NCBI RefSeq assembly: GCF_905207245.1
Contig: NZ_CAJLKP010000021.1
Coordinates: 1-64,000 of the forward strand
DNA length: 64,000 nucleotides
Reading direction: 5' to 3'
Origin: an uncultured Bacteroides sp.
Lineage (GTDB): Bacteria > Bacteroidota > Bacteroidia > Bacteroidales > Bacteroidaceae
Shown: positions 42,354 through 51,289 of the stretch, in pieces
Layout of the letters: each line of letters begins with the position of its first letter
How positions within the stretch are numbered: position 1 is the first letter of the stretch
The notes under the pieces: model-generated
The model's database searches: none
Told to the model about the DNA's origin: nothing
The model's input: the letters and a program-made list of their open reading frames with translations, nothing else
Position numbers and translations under genes: made by a program

Positions 42354-43421
42354 ATGAGCCGGATACGTTTTTATTATCTCGATTTACTGCGCGTTTTCTT
42401 GACTATGCTGGTGTTTTATCATCATTCCGCCATTGCTTTCGGTGCTTCCGGCGGCTGGTATTACATCTCGCAGGAAACAACTACCGGACTGACTCAAGGA
42501 TTGCTTTCAGCATCTATGGCTATTGACCAGTCTTACTTCATGAGTCTTTTCTTCTTCATTTCTGCCTACCTGATGCCCTTTTCTTTCGACCGTAAAGGAA
42601 TGAAATCTTTTATATACGACCGTATTAACCGTTTGGGCATTCCTCTTTTGATTTATAGTTTTCTGATTGATCCTCTTTTAGAGTATTGGATATACGGCGG
42701 ATGGGGACGACCGGGTTTTGGACCCATGTGGTTTGTATTTACGCTGTTGATTTTTGAACTGAGTTATGCTGTCTACCGTCATTTCAGTGCAAAGCGATTA
42801 ACGTTGAATTGGAAACGCCCTACGGTGACAGGTATTCTTATATTTATGGTGATAACCGGTGTATCTGCATTTTTCATCCGGCTTTATGTTCCTGTAGGAA
42901 GTGAGGTGTTGGGGTTGCAACTGGGCTTTTTCCCCTTATATGTAAGTATGTATTTGCTGGGGATTATAGCACATCGCAATCATTGGTTGGATAAAATCTG
43001 CGTGAAGAATGCACTTCCCTGGTTTCTGATAGCTATTATTGTCGGAATTCCTTCTTTGTTATGTGTAATGAGCAATTTCTCAGAGAAGATGGATATGTTT
43101 TCCGGTGGTTGGAATTTGCAGGCTTTGTTCTATGCTCTTTGGGAGCCGGTCATGTGCGTGGGTATATGCTATTTTCTGTTAGCGTATGGGAAAGCCCATT
43201 GGAATAAACCGACTCCTTTGGTTCAGAGATTATCAACTGATAGCTATGCTGCTTATTTTATTCATCCTGTTATTGTGGTCGGTTGCATATTCGTAATGGA
43301 ACTTTTGCCGGTTTCTCCATTGATGCGGTTGGCATTGGTTTGTGTGGTGGGCATTCCGTGTTGCTTCATTGTGGCAAGAGGAGTGCGAGTGGTGCTGGGA
43401 AAGGTGGGCGTGAAGATGTGA
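42354..43421 (+). CDS. Acyltransferase 3 family membrane protein
   Basis: A 355-residue integral membrane protein with about ten helices, of the acyltransferase 3/OpgC-like family. It opens YYLDLLRVFLTMLVFYHHSAIAF, with the HH that is the catalytic-site histidine region, then MSLFFFISAYLMPFSFDRKG and RINRLGIPLLIYSFLI. Such enzymes move acyl groups onto extracytoplasmic sugars. The substrate is unknown. It follows a terminator, so it is probably transcribed alone. Confidence 0.9.
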   Translation: MSRIRFYYLDLLRVFLTMLVFYHHSAIAFGASGGWYYISQETTTGLTQGLLSASMAIDQSYFMSLFFFISAYLMPFSFDRKGMKSFIYDRINRLGIPLLIYSFLIDPLLEYWIYGGWGRPGFGPMWFVFTLLIFELSYAVYRHFSAKRLTLNWKRPTVTGILIFMVITGVSAFFIRLYVPVGSEVLGLQLGFFPLYVSMYLLGIIAHRNHWLDKICVKNALPWFLIAIIVGIPSLLCVMSNFSEKMDMFSGGWNLQALFYALWEPVMCVGICYFLLAYGKAHWNKPTPLVQRLSTDSYAAYFIHPVIVVGCIFVMELLPVSPLMRLALVCVVGIPCCFIVARGVRVVLGKVGVKM

Positions 43422-43443
43422 CGCGTAATGTAGAGTTGAGCTG

Positions 43444-43488
43444 AAGGAGTTTCCTCTTCCCCAAGAGGAAACTCCTTTGACTTTTTTT
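43444..43488 (+). terminator. Acyltransferase terminator
   Basis: A perfect 15-bp stem AAGGAGTTTCCTCTT / AAGAGGAAACTCCTT (43444-43458 and 43463-43477) with loop CCCC, then TGACTTTTTTT. Confidence 0.92.
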
Positions 43489-43526
43489 ACTCTCCATCGC
43501 CTTTTTATAATACTATATTGGATATC

Positions 43527-44312
43527 TTATTTCTTCATCCTCAGCACCCGGATTCCTGTCCAACTCGGATTGTTCTGTAACATCTGTCCTAAAGCCACTT
43601 TAGAAACAACCACTTTCTTTTCCTTAGAAGAAGCATGCAGCAAACTCAGCTTGCCATCCACATAGAAAGCAATACCCATATGAGCTACATCCAGTCCCGG
43701 AGTATTTGTAGTAATAGCAATAATATCACCATTCTTAATCCAAGGCAGGCCATTAAACGGCAACTTATCTTTTGGGATGTAATGGAACTCTTGTCCATTC
43801 AATGATTTTTCAATCTCTTTCATCTTGGCTACATTCTGTGGAGAATTGCTCAACTGTTTGTACAGTTCGGGATGAGAAGACATATAAGAAAGAGCAACCT
43901 TCTGTGTGTGCGGACTGTAAGTTGGGGTTAAATCTTCCAGGAAACCGTTACGAACGCCGTTGTTTACCCAGTCCGCAATGTAATGTAAGCGGGAAGTATA
44001 ACCGTCTATCTTTCCGTCACGATAGCGGATCATCTGAAGTTTATCAGCAAAGTCACCTTCGGCTACCTGACCGTCTTCAGTAGGAGAGAGGGCCATGGCA
44101 AGAGCATATTCTACAAAAGTGGTGCAGTCCACCTCATCACAATTGATGATAAGTTCTTCTTCACCATCAGTTACTTCCAACGTATGCGCTACGTAAGGAA
44201 TATCCAGAAATTTTATTCCATTGTTCAGCATGACATTCTCATTGTCATTTGTTTGGGCATTGACAGTGACCGCACAAAGTGCACTGAACAGGAGTGTAAT
44301 CATTGTTTTCAT
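43527..44312 (-). CDS. DUF1460 amidase-like protein (NlpC/P60-related fold)
   Basis: A 261-residue exported protein (signal peptide to VNAQ, residue 20) of the DUF1460 family, related to N-acetylmuramoyl-L-alanine amidases with a papain-like fold. The probable catalytic cysteine is C63 in EVDCTTFVEYAL; the histidine lies in GLDVAHMGIAFY. The likely role is trimming of peptidoglycan or muropeptides outside the cytoplasm. Its promoter box lies in the loop of the terminator that ends the upstream beta-galactosidase operon. Confidence 0.9.
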   Translation of the reverse strand: MKTMITLLFSALCAVTVNAQTNDNENVMLNNGIKFLDIPYVAHTLEVTDGEEELIINCDEVDCTTFVEYALAMALSPTEDGQVAEGDFADKLQMIRYRDGKIDGYTSRLHYIADWVNNGVRNGFLEDLTPTYSPHTQKVALSYMSSHPELYKQLSNSPQNVAKMKEIEKSLNGQEFHYIPKDKLPFNGLPWIKNGDIIAITTNTPGLDVAHMGIAFYVDGKLSLLHASSKEKKVVVSKVALGQMLQNNPSWTGIRVLRMKK

Positions 44313-44338
44313 TGTTCTTTCGTTTTTAATATAAATAA

Positions 44339-44370
44339 AAAAGGATGTCGCAAAAGTACGACATCCTTTT
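44339..44370 (-). terminator. Terminator of the OPT-esterase-GH2 operon, with the next gene's -7 box in its loop
   Basis: A perfect 12-bp stem AAAAGGATGTCG/CGACATCCTTTT (44339-44350 and 44359-44370), followed on the minus strand by a T run into 44335. The 8-nt loop (44351-44358) reads TACTTTTG on the minus strand, an exact -7 consensus for the DUF1460 gene whose ATG is at 44312. No -33 box is evident. Confidence 0.7.
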
Positions 44371-44399
44371 CATAAATCCTTAAATTGGACAGATTAAAT

Positions 44400-47300
44400 T
44401 CAATATTGATAGATTAAATTTTTGTAATCTGTCTTCTTGTCAAACGGTACGATGGAGAAACCATATTCGATGGCATTCTCTACGCCGGGACGAATCAGAT
44501 AGGGTTCGTGTGGCATAGCTCCCCAACTGTTGTCACCGCCAACGCCCATCATGCGATAGTCAATAAACATATCTACCAGCTTTTCCAGTTGCGGATCGGT
44601 AAGATGGCGATGGTTGGTTTTCTCTGTGCGTGGAGCGCCATTATCAATCGTTTCACCACTATCCAAAGTTCCGAGCGGATAGTTGGAAGCATTCAACTCG
44701 AATGTACGGTCGGCAATGAAAAGTAAACCGCCTTTCTGCTTATTGGTGAGGGCACACCAATAGATATCTGTGCGGTGCTCGTTCTCTTGCGGACGAACAT
44801 ACGGCTCATACATATCTTTGATTGGAATGGTGTACTCTCCGATAAACTGGGAGGTACGACGGTCGCGATAATTCTCTTCCGGTCCACGACCGTAATAAGT
44901 GAGGTTGGTCAATGTTTCTGACAACTGCATACGCAAACCAACACGTGGAATCATCGGGGTTTCTTTTCCTTCGGCTACAAAGTGGTTGTTCACTTTGATG
45001 ATACCATTGGCAAATATCTTATAAGTAATCTCCCAGCGTGCATCCGTCTGCGGGAAACGATAGGCTACTTTTACAATGGAATTGTCACCTTCTTTGGATA
45101 CATTGAATGATTCTGCTTGGAGTGTCTGATAACTGGCCTCTCTCCATGCTTTCAGACGAGTAGGAAGTTTTGCTCCGTAATCGTTATCAGTAGGTGCACG
45201 CCAGAAGAAAGGACGCGGACCTTGTCCGTCGTGAATATATTCCTGCTTCTTGTAGATGTAAGACACTAACAGACCGCTTTGCTTATCAAATGCTGCTTTG
45301 AATTCGTCGCCGCTGAAAACGACCTGTGAAAGTACTTCTTCCATCTTAGCAGGCTCCTGATGCACAACTTCTTTCTTGAAGAACGGATGAATATAAGTCT
45401 GTTCGCGGGCAATCACTGTGCCCACCGGCAAGAAGGGTTCTGCCTGGCGTATAGTGGCATAGAATTCGATGCGTACATCTCCCACAGTATTCTTATCTTT
45501 AGGAATACCTTGTAGGAATCCGCTGGTTGCTGTCTTACCCGGGGCTGCATTGATGTTATCCATATTACCTTTATAAATCTCTTTTCCATGGTCGCGTACG
45601 ATGTAATGGAAATCGTATTTATTCAGGTCGGTAAAGGAGAAATCATTGCGAACTTGTACAGTGCAGGTTTGCGGGTCGAATTTAATGAACTTGATGTTCT
45701 GGTAAACTTTACCCATTTCAATTGTCTGCGGTTTGATGCTGCGGTCGGGATAAACTATACCGTTGATGCAGAAGTTACCGTCGGAAGGAGTGCCATTGTC
45801 GCCATAATCACCGCCATAGTTCCAATACTTACGCCCGTCGCTGGTTTTAGCAGCAAATCCCTGGTCTACCCAGTCCCAGATGCAACCACCTTGCAGTATA
45901 GGATACTTTTCAATGATATCCCAGTAATCCTGAAAGTTGCCAAGACTGTTGCCCATGGCATGGGCATATTCGCACAAGATGAGTGGACGCGTCATTTCCT
46001 TATTTTGCGCATACTTTTCAATATTTTGAGGAGAAGTATACATAGGGCAATAGATATCTGTATTCCACTCTAATCCGGCGCGTTCGTACTGGATAGGACG
46101 GCTGTCGAGCATCTTCAATGTATTGTAAGTTACATAGAAATTCAGTCCGTTTCCGGCTTCGTTACCCAATGACCAGATGATGACGGACGGATGATTCTTA
46201 TCTCGCTCGTACATATTCATGGTACGGTCGAGGTGGGCATTCATAAATAATGGATTGTTACCCAAGGTACCGCCTACGTTCAGGTTATAACCCATGCCAT
46301 GGCTTTCGATATTGGCTTCATCGATAACGTAGATACCATATTGGTCACAAAGTTCGTAGAAACGTTCTTGTTGTGGATAGTGACAAGTGCGTACTGTGTT
46401 CACATTATACTTTTTCCAGAGCTCAAAGTCTTTCAGCATAAGTTCTTCCGGAACGTAATGTCCGGTGTATTCATTATGCTCATGAACATTCACACCTTTC
46501 ACAAGGATGGGCACACCATTTACGAGCAATTGCTTATCCTTAATCTCTATCGTGCGGAAGCCCACTTTGCAACTGGTAGCTTCTATCACTTCACCATTCG
46601 TACGTTTCAGGCTGATGACAAGTGTATAGAGATTCGGAGTTTCTGCAGTCCATTGTTTTACACCACGGAGGGTTTTCTTGGTAAATTCCACTTCGGTTTG
46701 GTCTCCTTCCACGCGGGTGGAGGATTGGGTGACTTGCTGGTCTTCATTGTCTAACAGCCGGTAGGATACCACATACGGAGATTTGATATCGCTTTCATTC
46801 GTAAGCTTTACTTTCAGTTTCAGGATACCGTCTTTGTAATAAGGATCCAGTGGAGTTTCCACTTTGAAGTCGGCAATGTGAATCTTTGGAGTGGCGTATA
46901 TATAAATATCACGCTCGATACCGCTGATGCGCCAGAAGTCTTGACATTCCAAATAATTGGCATCCGAGAAACGGTGCACTTGAATGGCAATGATATTCTT
47001 GCCTCTTTTTGCCATGCCGGTCACATTGAATCGGGCAGGAGTTTTAGCATCTTTGCTCATGCCTACAAATTTGCCGTTGATGTAGTAGAAGGCAGCACCC
47101 CGCACACCGTCGGCACTGAGGAAAATCTCTTTTCCGTCCCAATCGTTCCCTATGATAAATTCACGACGATAGGTTCCGGTAGGATTCCAGTCCTTGGGGA
47201 CATAAGGCGGATTCGGTTTGTCCCAATAGGGTTCGTAACCTTTGGAGCAAAATTCATAGGGTTGATTGACGTAGATAGGTGTACCGAAACCCTGCAATTC

Positions 47301-47615
47301 CCAGTTGCCCGGTACGTTGATATCGGGCCAACGATTCACGTCAGTACGTGCGTTCATAAAGTCGGTGGGACGGTCGGCGAAGTTCTCCACATAATTGAAC
47401 TTCCATTTCCCGTTGAGGGAAAGGCGATATGTGCCGTTTGTCCGGTCATTGACAATGGCATCTTCTTCACTTACATAAGAAGTAAATGTGCTTCGGGGAG
47501 CCATTTTGTTGATGTGGGTCAACTTCGGATTGGTCAACTGGTCGTAGCGGTCCTCCTGTGCCGGAAGGGCGAGGGGGAGCAATGCGAGGCAGGTGATAAG
47601 AGTCAGTCTTTTCAT
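44400..47615 (-). CDS. Family 2 glycoside hydrolase, beta-galactosidase
   Basis: A 1071-residue exported enzyme (signal peptide to LALPAQ, residue 20) with the five-domain LacZ layout. The acid/base glutamate is E486 in WSLGNEAGNG and the nucleophile is E549 in LILCEYAHAMGNS. Nearby LVKGVNVHEHNEYTGH and YCPMYTSPQ belong to the active site; the C-terminal Bgal_small_N domain ends with FDKKTDYKNLIYQY. It should hydrolyse terminal beta-galactosides in the periplasm or at the surface. Last gene of an operon with an esterase and an OPT transporter. Confidence 0.95.
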   Translation of the reverse strand: MKRLTLITCLALLPLALPAQEDRYDQLTNPKLTHINKMAPRSTFTSYVSEEDAIVNDRTNGTYRLSLNGKWKFNYVENFADRPTDFMNARTDVNRWPDINVPGNWELQGFGTPIYVNQPYEFCSKGYEPYWDKPNPPYVPKDWNPTGTYRREFIIGNDWDGKEIFLSADGVRGAAFYYINGKFVGMSKDAKTPARFNVTGMAKRGKNIIAIQVHRFSDANYLECQDFWRISGIERDIYIYATPKIHIADFKVETPLDPYYKDGILKLKVKLTNESDIKSPYVVSYRLLDNEDQQVTQSSTRVEGDQTEVEFTKKTLRGVKQWTAETPNLYTLVISLKRTNGEVIEATSCKVGFRTIEIKDKQLLVNGVPILVKGVNVHEHNEYTGHYVPEELMLKDFELWKKYNVNTVRTCHYPQQERFYELCDQYGIYVIDEANIESHGMGYNLNVGGTLGNNPLFMNAHLDRTMNMYERDKNHPSVIIWSLGNEAGNGLNFYVTYNTLKMLDSRPIQYERAGLEWNTDIYCPMYTSPQNIEKYAQNKEMTRPLILCEYAHAMGNSLGNFQDYWDIIEKYPILQGGCIWDWVDQGFAAKTSDGRKYWNYGGDYGDNGTPSDGNFCINGIVYPDRSIKPQTIEMGKVYQNIKFIKFDPQTCTVQVRNDFSFTDLNKYDFHYIVRDHGKEIYKGNMDNINAAPGKTATSGFLQGIPKDKNTVGDVRIEFYATIRQAEPFLPVGTVIAREQTYIHPFFKKEVVHQEPAKMEEVLSQVVFSGDEFKAAFDKQSGLLVSYIYKKQEYIHDGQGPRPFFWRAPTDNDYGAKLPTRLKAWREASYQTLQAESFNVSKEGDNSIVKVAYRFPQTDARWEITYKIFANGIIKVNNHFVAEGKETPMIPRVGLRMQLSETLTNLTYYGRGPEENYRDRRTSQFIGEYTIPIKDMYEPYVRPQENEHRTDIYWCALTNKQKGGLLFIADRTFELNASNYPLGTLDSGETIDNGAPRTEKTNHRHLTDPQLEKLVDMFIDYRMMGVGGDNSWGAMPHEPYLIRPGVENAIEYGFSIVPFDKKTDYKNLIYQY

Positions 47616-47630
47616 GAGCTATAATGATTT

Positions 47631-48500
47631 TTATTTCTTCTCAAATTTCAATCCGTCACGCAACCACTTTTCCAGTTCTTCCGTCCACTGGCGTTTGTAT
47701 GTGAAGTTGTCACGGAATCCCCAGCCATGTCCGCCGATGGGATAGATGTGCATGGAGACGGGAACCTTCTGTTGGTTGAGGGCAAGGAAGTAGCCGATGC
47801 TATTCATAGGAGGTACGGCTCCATCATCCGCAGAAAGCACAATGAAAGCTTGCGGAGAGCGGGGAGATACACGGCGTTCCAGTGAATAGTCTGCTTCCAG
47901 TTCCTTTGTCGGATTATTACCGAGAAGATTCTGGCGGGAACCTCCGTGAGTGATACCCGGTACCATAGAAATAACAGGATAAAGCAGAATTTGGAAATCC
48001 GGACGCGTTTCATCGCTACCGTATAGTGTGGAAAGTGACGCTGCCAGATGTCCGCCTGCCGATGCTCCCATAACGCCTACACGTTTCGGATTGATACCCC
48101 ATTCCTGGGCATGCTGGCGGATAATGCGAATTGCTTGTTCCGCATCAGAGAGAGGAACTTCACGATGACCATTTGGCATACGGTATTTCAGAACCACATA
48201 AGTGATCCCCTGTGTGTTGAACCAGGAAGCCATATCATGGCCTTCATGGTTCATGGCCAGGCGGGCATATCCACCGCCCGGGCACATGAGGATAGTCATG
48301 CCATTGGGATTTGCGGGGCGATAGACCGTGATTGTAGGATTGACAACGTTGGCCACACGGCCACCATTCAAATCTTCCTGGTCGCCTGTCAGTCCGTTTG
48401 TATTAGGAGCCCCGTTAGGCCACAAGGGTATCTCAACGGGCTTCTGAGCAGATAGCAGAGTTGACATAAACAATGCTGTAAAAAATAGGATTACTTTCAT
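47631..48500 (-). CDS. Exported alpha/beta hydrolase, acetyl-xylan-esterase-like
   Basis: A 289-residue serine esterase with signal peptide (to LLSAQ). The oxyanion-hole motif is CPGGGYARLAMNHEG, the nucleophile is the serine of GASAGGHLAAS, and the acid and histidine probably lie in VLSADDGAVPP and PIGGHGWGFRDN. It resembles bifunctional feruloyl/acetyl esterases and BD-FAE-like acetyl xylan esterases. The likely role is removal of acyl groups from a glycan. It sits 15 bp upstream of the beta-galactosidase gene and 10 bp downstream of the OPT gene. Confidence 0.9.
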   Translation of the reverse strand: MKVILFFTALFMSTLLSAQKPVEIPLWPNGAPNTNGLTGDQEDLNGGRVANVVNPTITVYRPANPNGMTILMCPGGGYARLAMNHEGHDMASWFNTQGITYVVLKYRMPNGHREVPLSDAEQAIRIIRQHAQEWGINPKRVGVMGASAGGHLAASLSTLYGSDETRPDFQILLYPVISMVPGITHGGSRQNLLGNNPTKELEADYSLERRVSPRSPQAFIVLSADDGAVPPMNSIGYFLALNQQKVPVSMHIYPIGGHGWGFRDNFTYKRQWTEELEKWLRDGLKFEKK

Positions 48501-48510
48501 ATTATATTTC

Positions 48511-50502
48511 TTATTTTGTTTTCATCGAAGCTTTGATGAAGTAGATAATCAGCAGTGCATAAGCACCCAATGCCAATACTTCGGACCAGGTATTGTTTAC
48601 CCAGGCGTCATTCACCAGATTGATGCCGCCGAAACGCATTGCTGCACTGACTACTCCCATCAGGGCACCGCCGGCAATGAAACCGGAAGCCAGCAATGTA
48701 CCTTTTTCACCGCGTTCTGCATTGAGAGCGGCATCCTTGCTGCGGCTTGTTACGTACCAGTTCACAGCGCCACCCACAACGAGAGGAATGTTCAGTTGTA
48801 ACGGAATAAACATACCCAATGCAAATGCCAATGCAGGAATCTTGAATGCATTCAGTACAATAGCAAGCACTGCACCAATGCCGTAAAGCAACCAGGGAGC
48901 ACCCACACCATTCATTAACGGTTCGATAACTGCTGCCATTGCGTTAGCTTGCGGAGCAGCCAGTTGTCCGCTGGTAAATCCGTATGTCTTATTCAGGATA
49001 ATCATTACACCACCTACGGTTGCAGCTGAAACAATTGTTCCGAGGAACTTCCAGGCTTCCTGCTTGGCGGGTGTACTACCTAGCCAGTAACCGATCTTCA
49101 AATCGGTAATGAAACCACCTGCCATAGACAGTGCCGTACACACAACACCACCCATTACTAATGCGGCTACCATTCCCTCAGGGCCTTTCAAACCGACAGA
49201 TACCATCACTACCGATGCCAGAATCAATGTCATCAGCGTCATGCCGGAAACCGGGTTCGTACCTACGATTGCAATAGCATTGGCAGCCACAGTCGTAAAC
49301 AGGAAAGCGATACCTGCTACCAATAGAATAGCTACCACAGTATGCAGCAAACTGCCTTGCATTACATCAAAGTAGAAGAATAAGAATACCAGCAACAGTG
49401 TTATAATAGAACCGATAGCAATAATCTTCATAGAAATATCGCGCTGAGTACGCTTCATGCTAGCTTCTACATTGGATTTTCCACCCATCTCTTTAGCTGC
49501 CAGTCCTACGGCACTCTTGATGATGCCCCACGACTTGATGATACCGATGATACCTGCCATAGCGATACCTCCGATACCGATGCTCTTGGCATAATAATTA
49601 AAAATTTCTTCGGGAGCCATGCTGCCTACGGTAGCCACAATTGACGGGTTCCACTGGTTCAGCACGCTATCGCCCCAGATCATGGACATTCCCGGAATGA
49701 TAATCCACCATACAGCCAGTGAGCCGGCACAGATGATAGAGGCATATTTCAGACCTACAATATATCCCAAACCGAGTACGGCCGCACCTGTATTCACTTT
49801 GAATACCAGTTTTGCTTTATCAGCCAGCATCTCACCAAAGCCGCATACGCGTGTGGTGAAATTTTCGTTCCACCAGCCGAATGTGGCAACGATGAAGTCA
49901 TACAGACCTCCGATAATACCTGCCAACAGCAACGGTTTGGCCTGGCTTCCGCCTTTCTCGCCCGATACAAGTACCTGTGTGGTAGCTGTTGCCTCGGGGA
50001 AAGGATATTTGCCATGCATATCGCTTACAAAATATTTACGGAACGGAATAAGGAAGAGAATACCCAACACACCTCCCAACAGAGAGCTGATGAATACCTG
50101 AGTGAAAGTTACTGTGATTTCTTCCGGATAAGTTTCTTGTAGAATATATAAGGCGGGCAGGGTAAAGATGGCACCTGCCACGATAACGCCGGAGCTGGCG
50201 CCGATGGATTGGATAATGACATTTTCGCCTAACGCATTCTTACGTTTGGCTGCGCCTGATACACCCACGGCAATAATTGCAATAGGAATGGCTGCTTCGA
50301 ACACTTGTCCTACTTTCAACCCCAGATAGGCTGCCGCAGCCGAAAAGAGGATAGCCATAGCGATACCCCATAATACAGACCAAAGGTTAACTTCCGGGTA
50401 CTTCTTGTCAGGGCTCATCAACGGGTTGTAGACCTCGCCCGGTTTCAGTTCACGGAATGCATTTTCCGGCAGACCGGTCAATTTCTCTTCTTCTTGTTTC
50501 AT
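48511..50502 (-). CDS. OPT family oligopeptide transporter
   Basis: A 663-residue inner-membrane transporter with about 14-16 helices. The N-terminal LWSVLWGIAMAILFSAAAAYLGLKVGQVFEAAIPIAI with NVIIQSIGASSGVIVAGAIFTLPAL, the KYPFPEATATTQVLVSG block and GSTPAKQEAWKFLG are OPT family signatures. Bacterial OPT members may carry peptides or metal-chelate compounds. It is the first gene of a tight operon with an esterase and a beta-galactosidase, so a glycopeptide or similar substrate is possible but unproven. Confidence 0.93.
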   Translation of the reverse strand: MKQEEEKLTGLPENAFRELKPGEVYNPLMSPDKKYPEVNLWSVLWGIAMAILFSAAAAYLGLKVGQVFEAAIPIAIIAVGVSGAAKRKNALGENVIIQSIGASSGVIVAGAIFTLPALYILQETYPEEITVTFTQVFISSLLGGVLGILFLIPFRKYFVSDMHGKYPFPEATATTQVLVSGEKGGSQAKPLLLAGIIGGLYDFIVATFGWWNENFTTRVCGFGEMLADKAKLVFKVNTGAAVLGLGYIVGLKYASIICAGSLAVWWIIIPGMSMIWGDSVLNQWNPSIVATVGSMAPEEIFNYYAKSIGIGGIAMAGIIGIIKSWGIIKSAVGLAAKEMGGKSNVEASMKRTQRDISMKIIAIGSIITLLLVFLFFYFDVMQGSLLHTVVAILLVAGIAFLFTTVAANAIAIVGTNPVSGMTLMTLILASVVMVSVGLKGPEGMVAALVMGGVVCTALSMAGGFITDLKIGYWLGSTPAKQEAWKFLGTIVSAATVGGVMIILNKTYGFTSGQLAAPQANAMAAVIEPLMNGVGAPWLLYGIGAVLAIVLNAFKIPALAFALGMFIPLQLNIPLVVGGAVNWYVTSRSKDAALNAERGEKGTLLASGFIAGGALMGVVSAAMRFGGINLVNDAWVNNTWSEVLALGAYALLIIYFIKASMKTK

Positions 50503-50585
50503 AGTTTCTTAATTGCTTTTATGTTTTATAGTTATTATGTCGTCCATTAATTGATTATTTTATCCAAATCAGCTTCAAAGAAAGC

Positions 50586-50617
50586 AAAAAAAAAGGAGAA
50601 TTGAAAAATTCTCCTTT
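50586..50617 (-). terminator. DUF1573 gene terminator
   Basis: An 11-bp stem AAAGGAGAATT/AATTCTCCTTT (50592-50602 and 50607-50617), followed on the minus strand by nine T. It separates the DUF1573 gene from the OPT operon. Confidence 0.85.
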
Positions 50618-50637
50618 ATTCTTATATATAAAGATGC

Positions 50638-51033
50638 TTATTTCGCATCTTTCGGTGTCATATCTCCTTCTACAAAGAGTCTCATCATTTCAGTTTTAGC
50701 ATTTGTACGCAAGGTGATGGACTTTTTGAAGTGTCCCGGATATTTACCTGTGCCGTTGTAGGTAATCTTAACGGTTCCGGTTTTACCTGGCAATACGGGT
50801 TCCTGGGTATATTCGGGAACTGTACATCCACAGGAAGCTACGGCTTGATGGATTACCAATGGAGCATCGCCCACGTTGGTGAATGTGAATACACAACTTA
50901 CAACCGGATCGTTTTCAGAAAACGTACCGAAGTCGTGTGAAGTCTTATCAAACTTAATATCAGCTTTCCCCTGTGCTGAAACGTAACCAATGCTCAGAAC
51001 GAGCATAAACATATACAATGCAAGTTTTTTCAT
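50638..51033 (-). CDS. DUF1573 periplasmic protein
   Basis: A 131-residue exported protein (signal peptide to VSAQG) consisting of one Ig-like DUF1573 domain: IKFDKTSHDFGTF, VVSCVFTFTNVGDAPLVI, then AVASCGCTVPEYTQEPVLPGKTG. The SCGC(T) cysteines and following pattern are constant in the family. Function is unknown; the fold suggests binding at the envelope. It is probably a single gene with its own promoter and terminator. Confidence 0.93.
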   Translation of the reverse strand: MKKLALYMFMLVLSIGYVSAQGKADIKFDKTSHDFGTFSENDPVVSCVFTFTNVGDAPLVIHQAVASCGCTVPEYTQEPVLPGKTGTVKITYNGTGKYPGHFKKSITLRTNAKTEMMRLFVEGDMTPKDAK

Positions 51034-51065
51034 GTCTATTTCTCTTTTTAAGTTTACAATGGGGA

Positions 51066-51073
51066 CAAAGGTA
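51066..51073 (-). promoter_or_regulatory. DUF1573 gene promoter (-7 box)
   Basis: CAAAGGTA reads TACCTTTG on the minus strand. The leader would be about 25 nt. No clear -33 box. Confidence 0.65.
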
Positions 51074-51131
51074 GTGCATTTTCGGAAAATTTGTGTTTAT
51101 TATGTGCGAAATAGTATTAAATCGGAAATTT

Positions 51132-51255
51132 AGACCAATACCCGGGGCTGCACCGTACCCGCTCCGTGTCTGGTCCGTATCAAAGCCGTATCTGGTCTAA
51201 ACGTATAGATACGGAGCTAATACGGAGCTGATACGGCTTTGGTACGGTTCGGGTA
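51132..51255. repeat. Intergenic word-array element 7 (CCGTAT/ATACGG words)
   Basis: The left half carries CCGTAC, CCGTGT, CCGTATC and CCGTATC; the right half carries GATACGG, TAATACGG, GATACGG and GGTACGG. The core pairing includes GATACGGCTTTGGTACGG with CCGTATCAAAGCCGTATC, and AGACCA (51132-51137) with TGGTCT (51193-51198). It lies after the cobI stop and before the DUF1573 promoter, both on the minus strand, where a cobI terminator is expected. Confidence 0.8.
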
Positions 51256-51289
51256 ATAAGGAGGAAGAGAAACAGAACAAAAACTCCTT

